NCBI GenBank assembly: GCA_027077895.1
Contig: JALWQZ010000048.1
Location: 1-17,097, forward strand
DNA length: 17,097 bases
DNA from: Microcaldota archaeon
GTDB taxonomy: Archaea > B1Sed10-29 > WALL01 > WAMD01
Reading direction: 5' to 3'
The position numbers were made by a program, and so were the translations under genes. Shown one piece after another: positions 1-6,341 of this stretch; positions within the stretch are counted from its first letter, which is position 1; every line of letters starts with the position of its first letter. The notes under the pieces were generated by a model. It saw only the letters and a list, made by a program, of their open reading frames with translations, was not told the origin of the DNA and searched no databases.

Positions 1-51
1 GCCTATCTTTGTATAGGCCTCCCTAACTGATGTTGGTTTTTTATACTTCAT
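1..51 (-). CDS. 5' end of an unidentified leftward gene (partial)
   Basis: On the minus strand an ATG at 51-49 opens a frame that stays open for 17 codons to the window edge and reads MKYKKPTSVREAYTKIG. A TATA-like box (minus strand AATTTTAATGG, plus positions 73-83) is centred about 27 nt upstream. This matches the leaderless spacing of other first genes in the window. The gene is divergent from ftsZ. Seventeen residues are too few to assign a family. The small GCCTAT...ATAGGC inverted repeat at 1-18 lies inside this frame, so I do not treat it as a terminator. Confidence 0.45.
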   Translation of the reverse strand, partial: MKYKKPTSVREAYTKIG

Positions 52-71
52 ACTTGCTAGTAAAACATAAC

Positions 72-84
72 TCCATTAAAATTC
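72..84 (-). promoter_or_regulatory. TATA box for the left-edge gene
   Basis: The minus strand reads AATTTTAATGG about 27 nt before the ATG at position 51, which would give a leaderless mRNA. This is inferred from position and composition only. Confidence 0.35.
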
Positions 85-113
85 TTTGGTTATTATTTTA
101 AAACAAGTGCTAA

Positions 114-130
114 CGAATACTTTATAAATG
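114..130 (+). promoter_or_regulatory. BRE/TATA promoter of the ftsZ operon
   Basis: CGAATACTTTATAAATG contains a CGAA-type BRE followed by a TTTATAAAT box. Transcription would start near 148-152 and leave a short leader of about 30 nt with a Shine-Dalgarno sequence. Unlike most first genes here, ftsZ is therefore not leaderless. Confidence 0.6.
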
Positions 131-183
131 ACTTGACCTAGAAAATATACGACCTTCTAATAATTTGGAAGAGGGTGGTATTC

Positions 184-1353
184 TTGAAGAGTGTAATTAA
201 AAAGGCTGTTCAAAGGTCTAAATCAGATCCAAAACCTAAAAGGAGGAAGTCTGTTAAGCACGCGGCAAAACCCAAAACAGTATCTGTTGACAAACTCTCA
301 GGTAGAATAACTGATGAAGACTTGAGTGCAATCCTATCTAGTGCGCTGGCCAGGATACTGGTTATTGGAACTGGAGGTTCTGGCAATAATACATTAATTA
401 GGCTTCACGAAGTCGGCGTTGAAGGTGCGAAGGTCATTGCCATGAACACTGATGCGCAGCAGTTGTTGATAACACCAGCGAGTGAGAAACTGCTGTTGGG
501 TAGAAATGTGACTCGAGGATTAGGTGCTGGTTCTGATCCTTCCCTGGGAGAAGCGGCCGCTAAGGACAGCATTGAGGAGATAAGGGAGGTCGTTGAGGGG
601 TCTGATTTAGTTTTCATTACATGTGGCCTTGGTGGAGGTACAGGTACAGGTTCTGCCCCAGTTATTGCCCAGGTCGCAAAGGAGTCAGGAGCATTAACAA
701 TTGCAGTTGTTACTTTGCCATTTTCCGTCGAGGGTAGAAGGAGAATGGAGAACGCTCTAGGTGGCTTGAAGAAGTTGAGAAGAGAGGCGGATACTGTTAT
801 CGTCATACCAAATGACAAACTACTAGAGATAGTTCCAGACCTTCCGATAAATGCAGCATTTAAGGTTGCTGATGAGATACTGGTGAATGCTGTTAAGGGC
901 ATAATAGAGATGATAACAAAACCTGGACTGGTCAACTTGGACTTTGCGGATGTTAGAACTATTCTCAGCAATGGTGGTCCTGCCATGATAGGACTGGGTG
1001 AGTCAGAGACAAATGACCCAGAGTCCAGGGCGTTGGAGGCCATAGAGGATGCCTTGAACTCTCCATTACTAGATATCGACGTTTCCGAGGCAACTAGGGC
1101 ACTAATAAATGTCACAGGTGGAGCAGACATGACTCTAAGGGAAGCAGAGATAATCGTTGAGGCTGTTGCGAGCAAAATTCATCCGAATGCCCATATAATA
1201 TGGGGAGCAATAATTGATGATTCAATGGAGAGGAACAAGATTAGGGCGATGGTTGTCATATCAGGTGGCAAGATAACATACCTAGATGAGTTGTACGATA
1301 GAGCAGAGGGCAAACCCGAGGATGAAGACATTGGAATAGACTACGTAGAGTGA
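184..1353 (+). CDS. ftsZ: Cell division GTPase FtsZ (archaeal FtsZ1 type)
   Basis: Tubulin-like GTPase that polymerises into the cytoplasmic division ring. Numbered from the GTG at 175, the nucleotide-binding part begins with the IGTGGSGNN loop (residues 64-72). The tubulin signature GLGGGTGTGSAP is at 151-162, and the T7 synergy loop NLDFADVRTI, with its catalytic Asp, is at 254-263. The domain is complete and is preceded by about 45 Lys/Arg-rich residues; the C-terminus is short and acidic. I prefer the TTG at 184 because GGTGG at 174-178 then sits 5 nt upstream, whereas the GTG at 175 overlaps that sequence. The upstream start adds only three residues. The gene leads a ftsZ-secE-spt5-rpl11 operon, a common archaeal order. 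Confidence 0.95.
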   Translation: MKSVIKKAVQRSKSDPKPKRRKSVKHAAKPKTVSVDKLSGRITDEDLSAILSSALARILVIGTGGSGNNTLIRLHEVGVEGAKVIAMNTDAQQLLITPASEKLLLGRNVTRGLGAGSDPSLGEAAAKDSIEEIREVVEGSDLVFITCGLGGGTGTGSAPVIAQVAKESGALTIAVVTLPFSVEGRRRMENALGGLKKLRREADTVIVIPNDKLLEIVPDLPINAAFKVADEILVNAVKGIIEMITKPGLVNLDFADVRTILSNGGPAMIGLGESETNDPESRALEAIEDALNSPLLDIDVSEATRALINVTGGADMTLREAEIIVEAVASKIHPNAHIIWGAIIDDSMERNKIRAMVVISGGKITYLDELYDRAEGKPEDEDIGIDYVE

Positions 1354-1358
1354 TGCGA

Positions 1359-1553
1359 ATGGCAGAGAAGAGGTCTTGGGTGCACAAGTTTAGCAAGTTT
1401 TTGTCCGATGCAAAGAGGATCCTTAGGCTGGCTAGAAAACCGACAAAGAAAGAGTACCTCATGATTGCAAAGATTACCGGTTTAGGTATGATAATAATTG
1501 GTCTTATAGGAATGACCATAAAACTAATTGCTATGTACATTGGACTAGAGTGA
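1359..1553 (+). CDS. secE: Preprotein translocase subunit SecE (Sec61 gamma)
   Basis: Small tail-anchored subunit that clamps the SecY channel in the membrane. The protein of about 64 residues has a charged amphipathic N-terminal half containing the LARKPTKKEY stretch typical of archaeal SecE. One hydrophobic helix (about 20-25 residues) runs to near the C-terminus. Three in-frame starts exist: GTG 1350, ATG 1353 and ATG 1359. I chose 1359 because a GTGAT sequence at 1350-1354 could act as its ribosome-binding site. The TGATG overlap with the ftsZ stop makes 1353 an alternative. It lies between ftsZ and spt5, the usual archaeal position. Confidence 0.88.
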   Translation: MAEKRSWVHKFSKFLSDAKRILRLARKPTKKEYLMIAKITGLGMIIIGLIGMTIKLIAMYIGLE

Positions 1554-1566
1554 TTGGTGAAGTTCT

Positions 1567-2016
1567 ATGATATACACGGTTAGAACGACTGTTGGTCAGG
1601 AGAGGATATTGGCTGACTTACTTAGGGTTAAGCAGAAAAAGGACAACTTGCAGATCTACTCAATATCAGTTATTGACGAGATGAGGGGGTACATATTCGT
1701 GGAATCCCCCAATGAAATAGAGGTTAGAAAACTCGTTTATGGTATGCCCCATATAAAGGGGTTGGTTAAGAAGCCTGTTGAACTAGAAGAGATAAAACAC
1801 TTCTTTGAGGAGAAATCCCTTGTGTCCAGTATAAACAAGGGAGATATTGTTGAGGTGGTTTCAGGGCCATTCAAGGGTGAGAAGGCCAAGATAGTTAGGA
1901 TAGATGATGCTAAAGATAAGATAACCGTTGAACTAGTTGAAGCAGCAGTTCCTATTCCAATAACGTTGGATGCTGCTGCGGTTAGGGTAATTAGAAAGGC
2001 AGAGGAGGAGGAATGA
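1567..2016 (+). CDS. spt5: Transcription elongation factor Spt5 (NusG family)
   Basis: Binds the clamp of RNA polymerase as a heterodimer with Spt4 and raises processivity. At 149 residues it has the usual archaeal length. An NGN domain covers about residues 1-85, with the GYIFVE strand at 41-46. A KOW domain follows from about residue 90 (KGDIVEVVSGPFKGEKAKI). The tail is acidic. GGTGA at 1556-1560 lies 6 nt before the ATG, a typical Shine-Dalgarno spacing for an internal operon gene. Its stop is immediately followed by rpl11. Confidence 0.95.
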   Translation: MIYTVRTTVGQERILADLLRVKQKKDNLQIYSISVIDEMRGYIFVESPNEIEVRKLVYGMPHIKGLVKKPVELEEIKHFFEEKSLVSSINKGDIVEVVSGPFKGEKAKIVRIDDAKDKITVELVEAAVPIPITLDAAAVRVIRKAEEEE

Positions 2017-2017
2017 T

Positions 2018-2500
2018 ATGGCAGAGACAGTTGTTGAAGCACTAGTTGAAGGGGGAAAGGCAACAGCCGGTCCACCGCTAGGTCCAGCACTGGGACCTTT
2101 GAAGTTGAACATTGGAGAAGTAATCAAGGCCATAAATGAGAAGACAAAAGACTTTGCTGGAATGCAGGTTCCTGTTAAGGTTATAGTTGACACATCTACC
2201 AAGGAATTTAGGATTGAGGTAGGTAGTCCACCCACATCTGCTCTGATAAAGAAAGAATTGGGTTTAAACAAGGGTGGCCAGGATCAGAAGAACAAAGTTG
2301 GGAACTTGACCATGGACCAGGTCGTGAAGATTGCGAGGATGAAAAGAGACAACATGTTGGCGCAGAGTCTAAAGGCAGCAGTTAAAGAGGTTATAGGTAC
2401 CGCATTATCTATGGGTGTGACAGTTGAAGGCAAGGATCCGAGAGAGATTCAGAAAGAGATTGACGAAGGCGCCTTTAGTGACAAACTATCAGAATCTTGA
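2018..2500 (+). CDS. rpl11: Large-subunit ribosomal protein L11 (uL11)
   Basis: Binds 23S rRNA at the GTPase-associated centre at the base of the L10-L12 stalk. The N-terminal Pro-rich switch segment GPPLGPALGPL is at about residues 18-28. It is followed by the RNA-binding C-terminal domain, with an MDQVVKIAR segment. The 160-aa length is normal for archaea. The GGAGGA before the start lies inside the end of spt5, so translation is probably coupled. L1 is not next to it: the L1-L10-L12 operon starts about 10.6 kb downstream on the same strand. Confidence 0.95.
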   Translation: MAETVVEALVEGGKATAGPPLGPALGPLKLNIGEVIKAINEKTKDFAGMQVPVKVIVDTSTKEFRIEVGSPPTSALIKKELGLNKGGQDQKNKVGNLTMDQVVKIARMKRDNMLAQSLKAAVKEVIGTALSMGVTVEGKDPREIQKEIDEGAFSDKLSES

Positions 2501-2613
2501 GTTTTTAACCTCTTTTTTATCTTCTTCTTGATCTTCCTTTTCTTTATGTATGCTTTCTCCCAGATGCTATAGTCCTCAGACTCCTCTGGAAATATCCACT
2601 CTTTGATTTTCAT
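2449..2613 (-). CDS. Possible 54-aa basic small protein, antisense to rpl11 3' end
   Basis: A minus-strand ORF runs from ATG 2613-2611 to TGA 2451-2449. It overlaps the last 52 bases of rpl11 tail to tail. The protein starts MKIKEWIFPEESEDYSIWEK, continues with a Lys/Arg cluster (about residues 23-37) and ends in a Ser-rich tail. A TATA-like TTTAATATG (plus positions 2635-2643) lies about 26 nt before the ATG, the leaderless spacing used by neighbouring genes. I recognise no family. The Lys run coincides with the pyrimidine-rich terminator read on the other strand, so chance is a real alternative. Confidence 0.38.
   Translation of the reverse strand: MKIKEWIFPEESEDYSIWEKAYIKKRKIKKKIKKRLKTQDSDSLSLKAPSSISF
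2501..2520 (+). terminator. T-tract terminator of the ftsZ-rpl11 operon
   Basis: Directly after the rpl11 stop come a T5 run (2502-2506) and a T6 run (2513-2518) within a pyrimidine-rich stretch. Intrinsic termination in archaea depends mainly on U-tracts. No strong hairpin precedes it. Confidence 0.5.
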
Positions 2614-2633
2614 ACTCTGTTTAAATCCGTGTC

Positions 2634-2644
2634 CATATTAAAAT
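2634..2644 (-). promoter_or_regulatory. TATA-like box for the small antisense ORF
   Basis: The minus-strand TTTAATATG is centred about 26 nt upstream of the ATG at 2613. It faces away from the promoter of the membrane protein gene at 2715-2724. Confidence 0.35.
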
Positions 2645-2714
2645 GGTTTCTATCTTTTATTGGATTATTGGTCGATTGTCTACTAGTTACCTCGATCTAG
2701 TGAATAGGGTGTAG

Positions 2715-2724
2715 TATTTAAAAA
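2715..2724 (+). promoter_or_regulatory. TATA box for the 77-aa membrane protein gene
   Basis: TATTTAAAAA is centred about 27 nt before the ATG at 2747, predicting a leaderless transcript. Confidence 0.55.
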
Positions 2725-2746
2725 GGGACGCGATAAAAGTTTATTC

Positions 2747-2980
2747 ATGTCATGGGGAGGTATTGTTCACGGGATAACCGAAGGTGTTGAGGACCTAGTT
2801 ATATTTAGTGCTGTTTTTGTGTTTGGGATGATATTTGTCGGTGAAATCTATGGCGTTAGGACGGTGAATACCCTAAGCCAGGGGATCTTTTCACCCTTTT
2901 ACTACCCACTGTGGGTTGCGGTTCTACTTGTTGTTATTAGGATTATAGATGATATGTCAAAACCTAAGTCTAGCAAGTAA
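2747..2980 (+). CDS. Small two-helix membrane protein, function unknown
   Basis: The 77-aa protein has two predicted membrane segments, about residues 16-35 (around VIFSAVFVFGMIFVGEIYG) and about 52-67 (YYPLWVAVLLVVIRII). They are joined by a short loop containing VRTVNTLSQGIFSPF. The C-terminus is short and basic (KPKSSK), suggesting a cytoplasmic tail. There is no signal peptidase site or cofactor motif. A TATA box 27 nt upstream and no Shine-Dalgarno sequence indicate leaderless expression. It is transcribed separately from rpl11 and from speD, which has its own promoter starting right at this stop codon. I do not recognise the family. Confidence 0.75.
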   Translation: MSWGGIVHGITEGVEDLVIFSAVFVFGMIFVGEIYGVRTVNTLSQGIFSPFYYPLWVAVLLVVIRIIDDMSKPKSSK

Positions 2981-2997
2981 CGAAATGTTTAAAAATA
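2981..2997 (+). promoter_or_regulatory. Strong BRE/TATA promoter of speD
   Basis: CGAAATGTTTAAAAATA has a near-ideal archaeal BRE (CGAAA) and TATA (TTTAAAAAT). It closely resembles the promoter at 14985-15000. The predicted start is near 3018, giving a leader of about 79 nt. Confidence 0.6.
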
Positions 2998-3017
2998 GAG
3001 GTTAGGAAAATATTGAA

Positions 3018-3096
3018 GGCAAAAGGCTTTAGTGCCTAGAAGCGAGGTGATGTAACCAATCCCCGTGAGGGTTGGAAGGTGTGGAGGTAGATAAAA
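3018..3096 (+). promoter_or_regulatory. Structured 5' leader of speD, candidate regulatory RNA
   Basis: The predicted leader contains a 7-bp hairpin, CCAATCC (3056-3062) with GGGTTGG (3069-3075), one G-U pair and loop CCGTGA. A weaker AGGC/GCCT stem (3024-3027 with 3034-3037) precedes it. The actual ribosome-binding site is GGAGGT at 3083-3088, 8 nt before the ATG. A second sequence, GAGGTGAT at 3044-3051, is fully complementary to the archaeal 16S 3' end but lies 45 nt upstream and runs into ATG-TAA. Most first genes here are leaderless, so a long structured leader on a polyamine gene suggests regulation. I match it to no known riboswitch class. Confidence 0.4.
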
Positions 3097-3435
3097 ATGG
3101 CAGTTGGTTGGCACATACTTGCTGAGTTTTATGAGGTAAACCCCGAGTTGTTGAAAAAGGTTGAACCTGTTAAGAAAATTCTTGAAAAGGCCGTTGAAGA
3201 GGCTAGGTTAACACCTGTTGGATCTAGTTATCATCAGTTTGAGCCTGAGGGTGTCACTGGTTTTATCCTACTTGAAGAGTCTCATATCTCCATTCATACC
3301 TGGCCTGAGCACAAATACCTAGCACTAGATGTATTTACGTGTTCGTCAGAGGAGCAGACTTGGGCGGCGTTTGAGACTTTGAAAAAAGAATTCAATCCAG
3401 GCAAGGTCGTTCATTTCTACAAGGAGAGAGGATAG
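3097..3435 (+). CDS. speD: S-adenosylmethionine decarboxylase proenzyme (pyruvoyl-dependent)
   Basis: Makes decarboxylated AdoMet, the aminopropyl donor for spermidine. The 112-aa proenzyme is the short prokaryotic class. It should self-cleave between Glu61 and Ser62 in LEESHISIHTWPE, turning Ser62 into the pyruvoyl group. His67 and Cys82 (FTCSSEE) match the processing and catalytic residues of the Thermotoga enzyme (Ser63, His68, Cys83). Paralogues in Crenarchaeota act as arginine decarboxylase, so substrate is not certain from the motifs alone. No other polyamine gene is in the window. The gene has its own promoter and a structured leader. Confidence 0.93.
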   Translation: MAVGWHILAEFYEVNPELLKKVEPVKKILEKAVEEARLTPVGSSYHQFEPEGVTGFILLEESHISIHTWPEHKYLALDVFTCSSEEQTWAAFETLKKEFNPGKVVHFYKERG

Positions 3436-3437
3436 AG

Positions 3438-3446
3438 TAATAAACC
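3438..3446 (+). promoter_or_regulatory. Possible TATA box for ttuA
   Basis: TAATAAAC, just after the speD stop, is centred about 26-27 nt before the ATG at 3468. No Shine-Dalgarno sequence precedes that ATG. This is a weak match, accepted mainly on spacing. Confidence 0.35.
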
Positions 3447-3467
3447 CAATAACCCAAAACTATTTTT

Positions 3468-4355
3468 ATGCAATGTTCAGTTTGTGGTAAGGAAGCAGTT
3501 ATCAATCTTCCAGCGTATCACAAGGCCTTGTGTTCAGAGCATTTTGTTCAGTGGTACTATGAAAAGACGAAACATTTTACAAAGAAATTGACCAGACCAG
3601 GTGATAGGATAGCCTTGGCTGTCTCTGGCGGGAAGGATTCAATTGCTCTAGCACTGTTTTTCAACGAGTACAGAAAGGAGTTGGATGTTGATCCATTTTT
3701 GTTTCACATAGACCTTGGAATTCCTGATTATTCTAAAGTTGCGAGGAGATATGTTGAAAAGCTCTCCTCTGAACTTGGTATGGAACTGTTCGTTTATGAC
3801 TTGAAAAAGGAGACTGGAAAAGCACTAGTCGATCTTAGAAGAGGGTCTAGACCGCCGTGCAGTGCTTGTGGTATAATAAAGAGGTATCTTATGAACAAGG
3901 TCCCACGAGAACTAGGCGCAGACAGCCTTGCGACTGGTCACAACCTAGACGACCAGGTTGAGAATTTTTTCAAGAATTGGACGTCCCAGCATTTTGATTG
4001 GTTGGCGAAACAAAAACCCTTTCTTCCCGGTGAACACCCGAAACTCCTCCCGAAGATAAAACCCTTATTTGAGAGAACTGAGGAGGAAAATATGGCGTAC
4101 GTGAAATACAATGGATTTGAATTGCCCACGTTTAGATGTCCGTTTTCACACAGGCAGAGATCAAAGTGGAGATTAATTGCTGATGAAATTGAATCTAGAA
4201 ATCCAGGATTTAAGTTGAGCGTAGTTAAGGCCCTTGAGAATTTTGACTATCCTGTGGGTGTGACGGGATTGAGAGAATGTAGTATATGTGGTGAGCCGAC
4301 TAGTCAGGATGTTTGTTCTTTTTGTAAAATAATTGGCAAAACTACACAACCTTGA
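3468..4355 (+). CDS. ttuA: tRNA 2-thiolation protein (TtuA/Ncs6/CTU1 family)
   Basis: PP-loop ATPase that adenylates a uridine in tRNA and transfers sulfur to it, as in TtuA (position 54) or Ncs6/CTU1 (wobble position 34). The N-terminal zinc finger is Cys3, Cys6, Cys22, His25. The PP-loop SGGKDS is at 53-58. Cys131, Cys134 and Cys224 match the three [4Fe-4S] ligands of Thermus TtuA (130, 133, 222). The ATP-binding TGHNLDDQ is at 156-163. A C-terminal zinc finger has Cys271, Cys274, Cys283 and Cys286. The 295-aa length is normal. Which uridine is modified cannot be decided here. Its 3' end overlaps the convergent USP-like gene by 14 bp. Confidence 0.9.
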   Translation: MQCSVCGKEAVINLPAYHKALCSEHFVQWYYEKTKHFTKKLTRPGDRIALAVSGGKDSIALALFFNEYRKELDVDPFLFHIDLGIPDYSKVARRYVEKLSSELGMELFVYDLKKETGKALVDLRRGSRPPCSACGIIKRYLMNKVPRELGADSLATGHNLDDQVENFFKNWTSQHFDWLAKQKPFLPGEHPKLLPKIKPLFERTEEENMAYVKYNGFELPTFRCPFSHRQRSKWRLIADEIESRNPGFKLSVVKALENFDYPVGVTGLRECSICGEPTSQDVCSFCKIIGKTTQP

Positions 4356-4707
4356 CCCTCTTCATGCCCGCAACCTTTTCCTTTAACTGGTTTCCAACCT
4401 TTGACCCGGATACTAAGACTATGGCCTCGTCTGTGTCCCACATTTTCATTGTGTTCTTTAATTTTTCTCTAACAGGACCCCAAGTTGACTCTACCCTCAC
4501 TGTCTTTCCTACACTTTTGAGTTCATCCTCTAGGGTTTCAGCAAGGTTTTCAGTCTCTTGAACGAGATCTGTAAACTCGGATGGTGGTAAGTTTGAGAAT
4601 AAGTCCTGGTCTATCACGCTTAATATCACTACGAATGTGTGCTTCAGGCATGATGCCTTTGCCTTTTCTAGTTCTCCTCCGCCTGAAACTAGGATTACAC
4701 ATTTCAT
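4342..4707 (-). CDS. Small alpha/beta protein resembling the universal stress protein fold
   Basis: The protein of about 121 residues begins with a hydrophobic strand, MKCVILVSGGGELEKAKASC, and ends with a segment built like the USP/HUP C-terminal half (GPVREKLKNTMKMWDTDEAIVLVSGSKVGNQL). It lacks the Gly-rich GxxGxxGxxxxxS ATP loop of ATP-binding USPs, so the assignment is a fold-level guess. ATG 4707 is preferred over GTG 4716 because AGGTG (plus positions 4714-4718) lies 6 nt before the ATG and overlaps the GTG. It follows the AbrB/winged-helix gene after 12 nt, so the two probably share a transcript. Its function is unknown. Confidence 0.6.
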   Translation of the reverse strand: MKCVILVSGGGELEKAKASCLKHTFVVILSVIDQDLFSNLPPSEFTDLVQETENLAETLEDELKSVGKTVRVESTWGPVREKLKNTMKMWDTDEAIVLVSGSKVGNQLKEKVAGMKRVKVV

Positions 4708-4719
4708 TTCATGCACCTG

Positions 4720-5466
4720 TTATGCACTTGTGTACACACCCTTTCTCTTTTCTATTACATCTCCTGATTCCCTTAGAATCTCAATAACTGCTCTCACCTT
4801 GTCTGGTTCAACCTTTAACTTGTTGGCTATAGTATCAATTGACATGCCTCTCTTTGATTTGCTCAGAATATTTATTATCCTTCCTCCTAGGGTGTTGACA
4901 AGTTCGGCAGTTGCAAAGATTACCTTTCCATCGAATGTTTTTAGGGCTGTCACTTCTCCATTTTCAATCTCGTCACTCAGGTTCATTGCAGTGCTCTCAG
5001 CATCTGCTTGGTCCGTCAGTATCAGATATCCTTGTTTTTTCAGTTGATCTGTATACTCGTTTGATTTTTCTGTTCTGCTTTCTCGTTTTGTGCCCCTTAA
5101 GGCCTGGAAGTATTCCCTAGTTATTGAATACACGCCTCCTTGGTCCTTATATTTGCCCTTTCCCATGTATATGACGACACCCTTCTTTACGAGGCTGTAT
5201 AACAGTTTCATCTCGTCTTTTGTCAGTTTTTTGGATATGTTCTTGCCTGTTCTTTCCGAGAACTTTATTGAGTTCAGTTTCTTCAGGAGTTTCATCTCGT
5301 CTTCTGTTAGTTCTCCCCTTCTATGCTTTTTTCCTAGAACCAAGACTACAACGTCCTTTGTAATTGGAATCAGATTTATCTCCTGGCCTTCCTCAATATC
5401 TAATTCTTCCACTAGATTTGAAGGTAGCTCTATTCCTAGCCCCCCTCCAACTTTAATTATCCTCAT
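4720..5466 (-). CDS. AbrB-like/winged-helix transcriptional regulator
   Basis: Likely DNA-binding protein of 248 aa. The N-terminal 45 residues (MRIIKVGGGLGIELPSNLVEELDIEEGQ...) look like an AbrB/SpoVT swapped-hairpin domain. A helical middle region follows with two TEDEMKLL/TKDEMKLL-type segments and a GGVYSITREYF wing-like strand. The last 60 residues (IINILSKSKRGMSIDTIANKL...) resemble a second winged helix. The start is ATG 5466; a TTAAATAT box on the minus strand is centred near 5493, about 27 nt upstream, so it is probably leaderless. That promoter overlaps the end of the metallopeptidase-like gene. It may control its own cluster (inference). Confidence 0.65.
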   Translation of the reverse strand: MRIIKVGGGLGIELPSNLVEELDIEEGQEINLIPITKDVVVLVLGKKHRRGELTEDEMKLLKKLNSIKFSERTGKNISKKLTKDEMKLLYSLVKKGVVIYMGKGKYKDQGGVYSITREYFQALRGTKRESRTEKSNEYTDQLKKQGYLILTDQADAESTAMNLSDEIENGEVTALKTFDGKVIFATAELVNTLGGRIINILSKSKRGMSIDTIANKLKVEPDKVRAVIEILRESGDVIEKRKGVYTSA

Positions 5467-5484
5467 CAATATTTTTGGGCAAGA

Positions 5485-5514
5485 CTAGATATTTAACTTT
5501 TCCTGGTTGCCAGG
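5485..5514 (-). promoter_or_regulatory. Promoter and possible operator of the AbrB-like regulator
   Basis: The minus strand reads AAGTTAAATATCTAG (plus 5485-5499), a TATA box about 27 nt before ATG 5466. Just upstream is a CCTGG-TTG-CCAGG inverted repeat (5502-5514). The pair TAGATATTTAA and TTGCCAGG (5486-5496 and 5507-5514) recurs in the promoter between the metallopeptidase-like gene and nreA (6349-6359 and 6363-6370). This suggests a shared binding protein, but it is not proved. Confidence 0.45.
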
Positions 5515-6329
5515 TAAAAGTTCTTGTACCAGTATAGATATTGCTTCCACAGCTTGTCGTTAGGATCAGCGTTTTCTGCCAGATAATCCCACACGTTCCT
5601 AGATTTGAATTCGCTAAGTAGTGGATACAGTCTAACACTCCATTCTCTGTACCACGTGGCTCTAGAAGTTGATTGATTTTTGATTCTCTCAAGTTCTTTC
5701 TTAAGCTCTTTCTTGCTTGCTAGGTCCAGTTTTAAGGCCAGGTACCCCCTCGGAACGAAAAAGTCTAGGAGACATTCTTCAAACTTGCTTCCTGGCCAAT
5801 ACTTCGATTTGAAGTCATTTGTCCTGAGTAAGACATGCATCGCCTCATGGTAGAGTAACCTTGTTATCTCTCTTTTGTTCCACTTTGAAGAGCCAATGCT
5901 TAATGATATTGTTGGGGCTGTGGTTGGGAGGGCAGTTCCTTGGAGCTGATTTGGGAGATTATTACTTATGTAAACTGTGATTTGTCTAGGGCAGACCAGG
6001 TCAAACCAAGCTTTTACAGATTTACAAAATTCCCTATTGTCCAAGTTCCCTATCCACTTAGCTTTGCCTAGGTCTGGTTTTGGAGGGTCCACAAAGTCCA
6101 ATGATTGTTGCATATCCTGGTCTAGCTTCCCTGAAATTACCGACCCCCAGATCTCTAGGTTATCACTTTTCAGAGATTCTGCTACCTGTACTAGGTGTCT
6201 TGTACTTGGAAGCATGTAAAGAAAACGCATGATATAATAATTGTTTAGTTTTGATGTGGGTGGTGCAAATATCTCGTAGATCCAGGTTAGCTTGTCAATT
6301 ATAGGATCATATGCTATCTTAAATTCCAT
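5493..6329 (-). CDS. Putative zinc metallopeptidase with HExxH motif, family unknown
   Basis: A 278-aa soluble-looking protein. Its main clue is LLYHEAMHVLLR, with His161, Glu162 and His165 (numbered from ATG 6329) forming a zincin HExxH motif in a helix. About 18 residues later FEECLLDFF offers Glu184 or Glu185 as a third metal ligand, as in gluzincins. No signal peptide or membrane segment is evident. The rest (an N-terminal helical half and a Trp/Tyr-rich C-terminus with several YW pairs) matches nothing I recognise. The TTG at 6344 falls inside the promoter palindrome. ATG 6329 is 24-25 nt from the box centre and is preferred. The substrate is unknown. Confidence 0.6.
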   Translation of the reverse strand: MEFKIAYDPIIDKLTWIYEIFAPPTSKLNNYYIMRFLYMLPSTRHLVQVAESLKSDNLEIWGSVISGKLDQDMQQSLDFVDPPKPDLGKAKWIGNLDNREFCKSVKAWFDLVCPRQITVYISNNLPNQLQGTALPTTAPTISLSIGSSKWNKREITRLLYHEAMHVLLRTNDFKSKYWPGSKFEECLLDFFVPRGYLALKLDLASKKELKKELERIKNQSTSRATWYREWSVRLYPLLSEFKSRNVWDYLAENADPNDKLWKQYLYWYKNFYLATRKS

Positions 6330-6341
6330 ACATAATACTCT

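Noticed and set aside
1..18. GCCTAT...ATAGGC inverted repeat as a terminator
   Set aside because: It lies within the open minus-strand frame that begins at 51, with no T-tract in the right place for that gene.
405..1175. Long minus-strand ORF (256 codons) inside ftsZ
   Set aside because: It is a mirror frame of a confident gene: Ser/Thr-rich low-complexity translation, no promoter and no recognisable domain.
3032..3055. Seven-codon upstream ORF (GTG...ATG TAA) in the speD leader
   Set aside because: It would recall the uORF of eukaryotic AdoMet decarboxylase mRNAs, but no Shine-Dalgarno sequence precedes the GTG and so short a frame arises easily by chance. It is kept only as part of the leader finding.
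3044..3075. C/D-box sRNA in the speD leader (GTGATGT as a C box)
   Set aside because: There is no CTGA D box at a suitable distance and no terminal stem. The same bases are better explained as a Shine-Dalgarno-like sequence.
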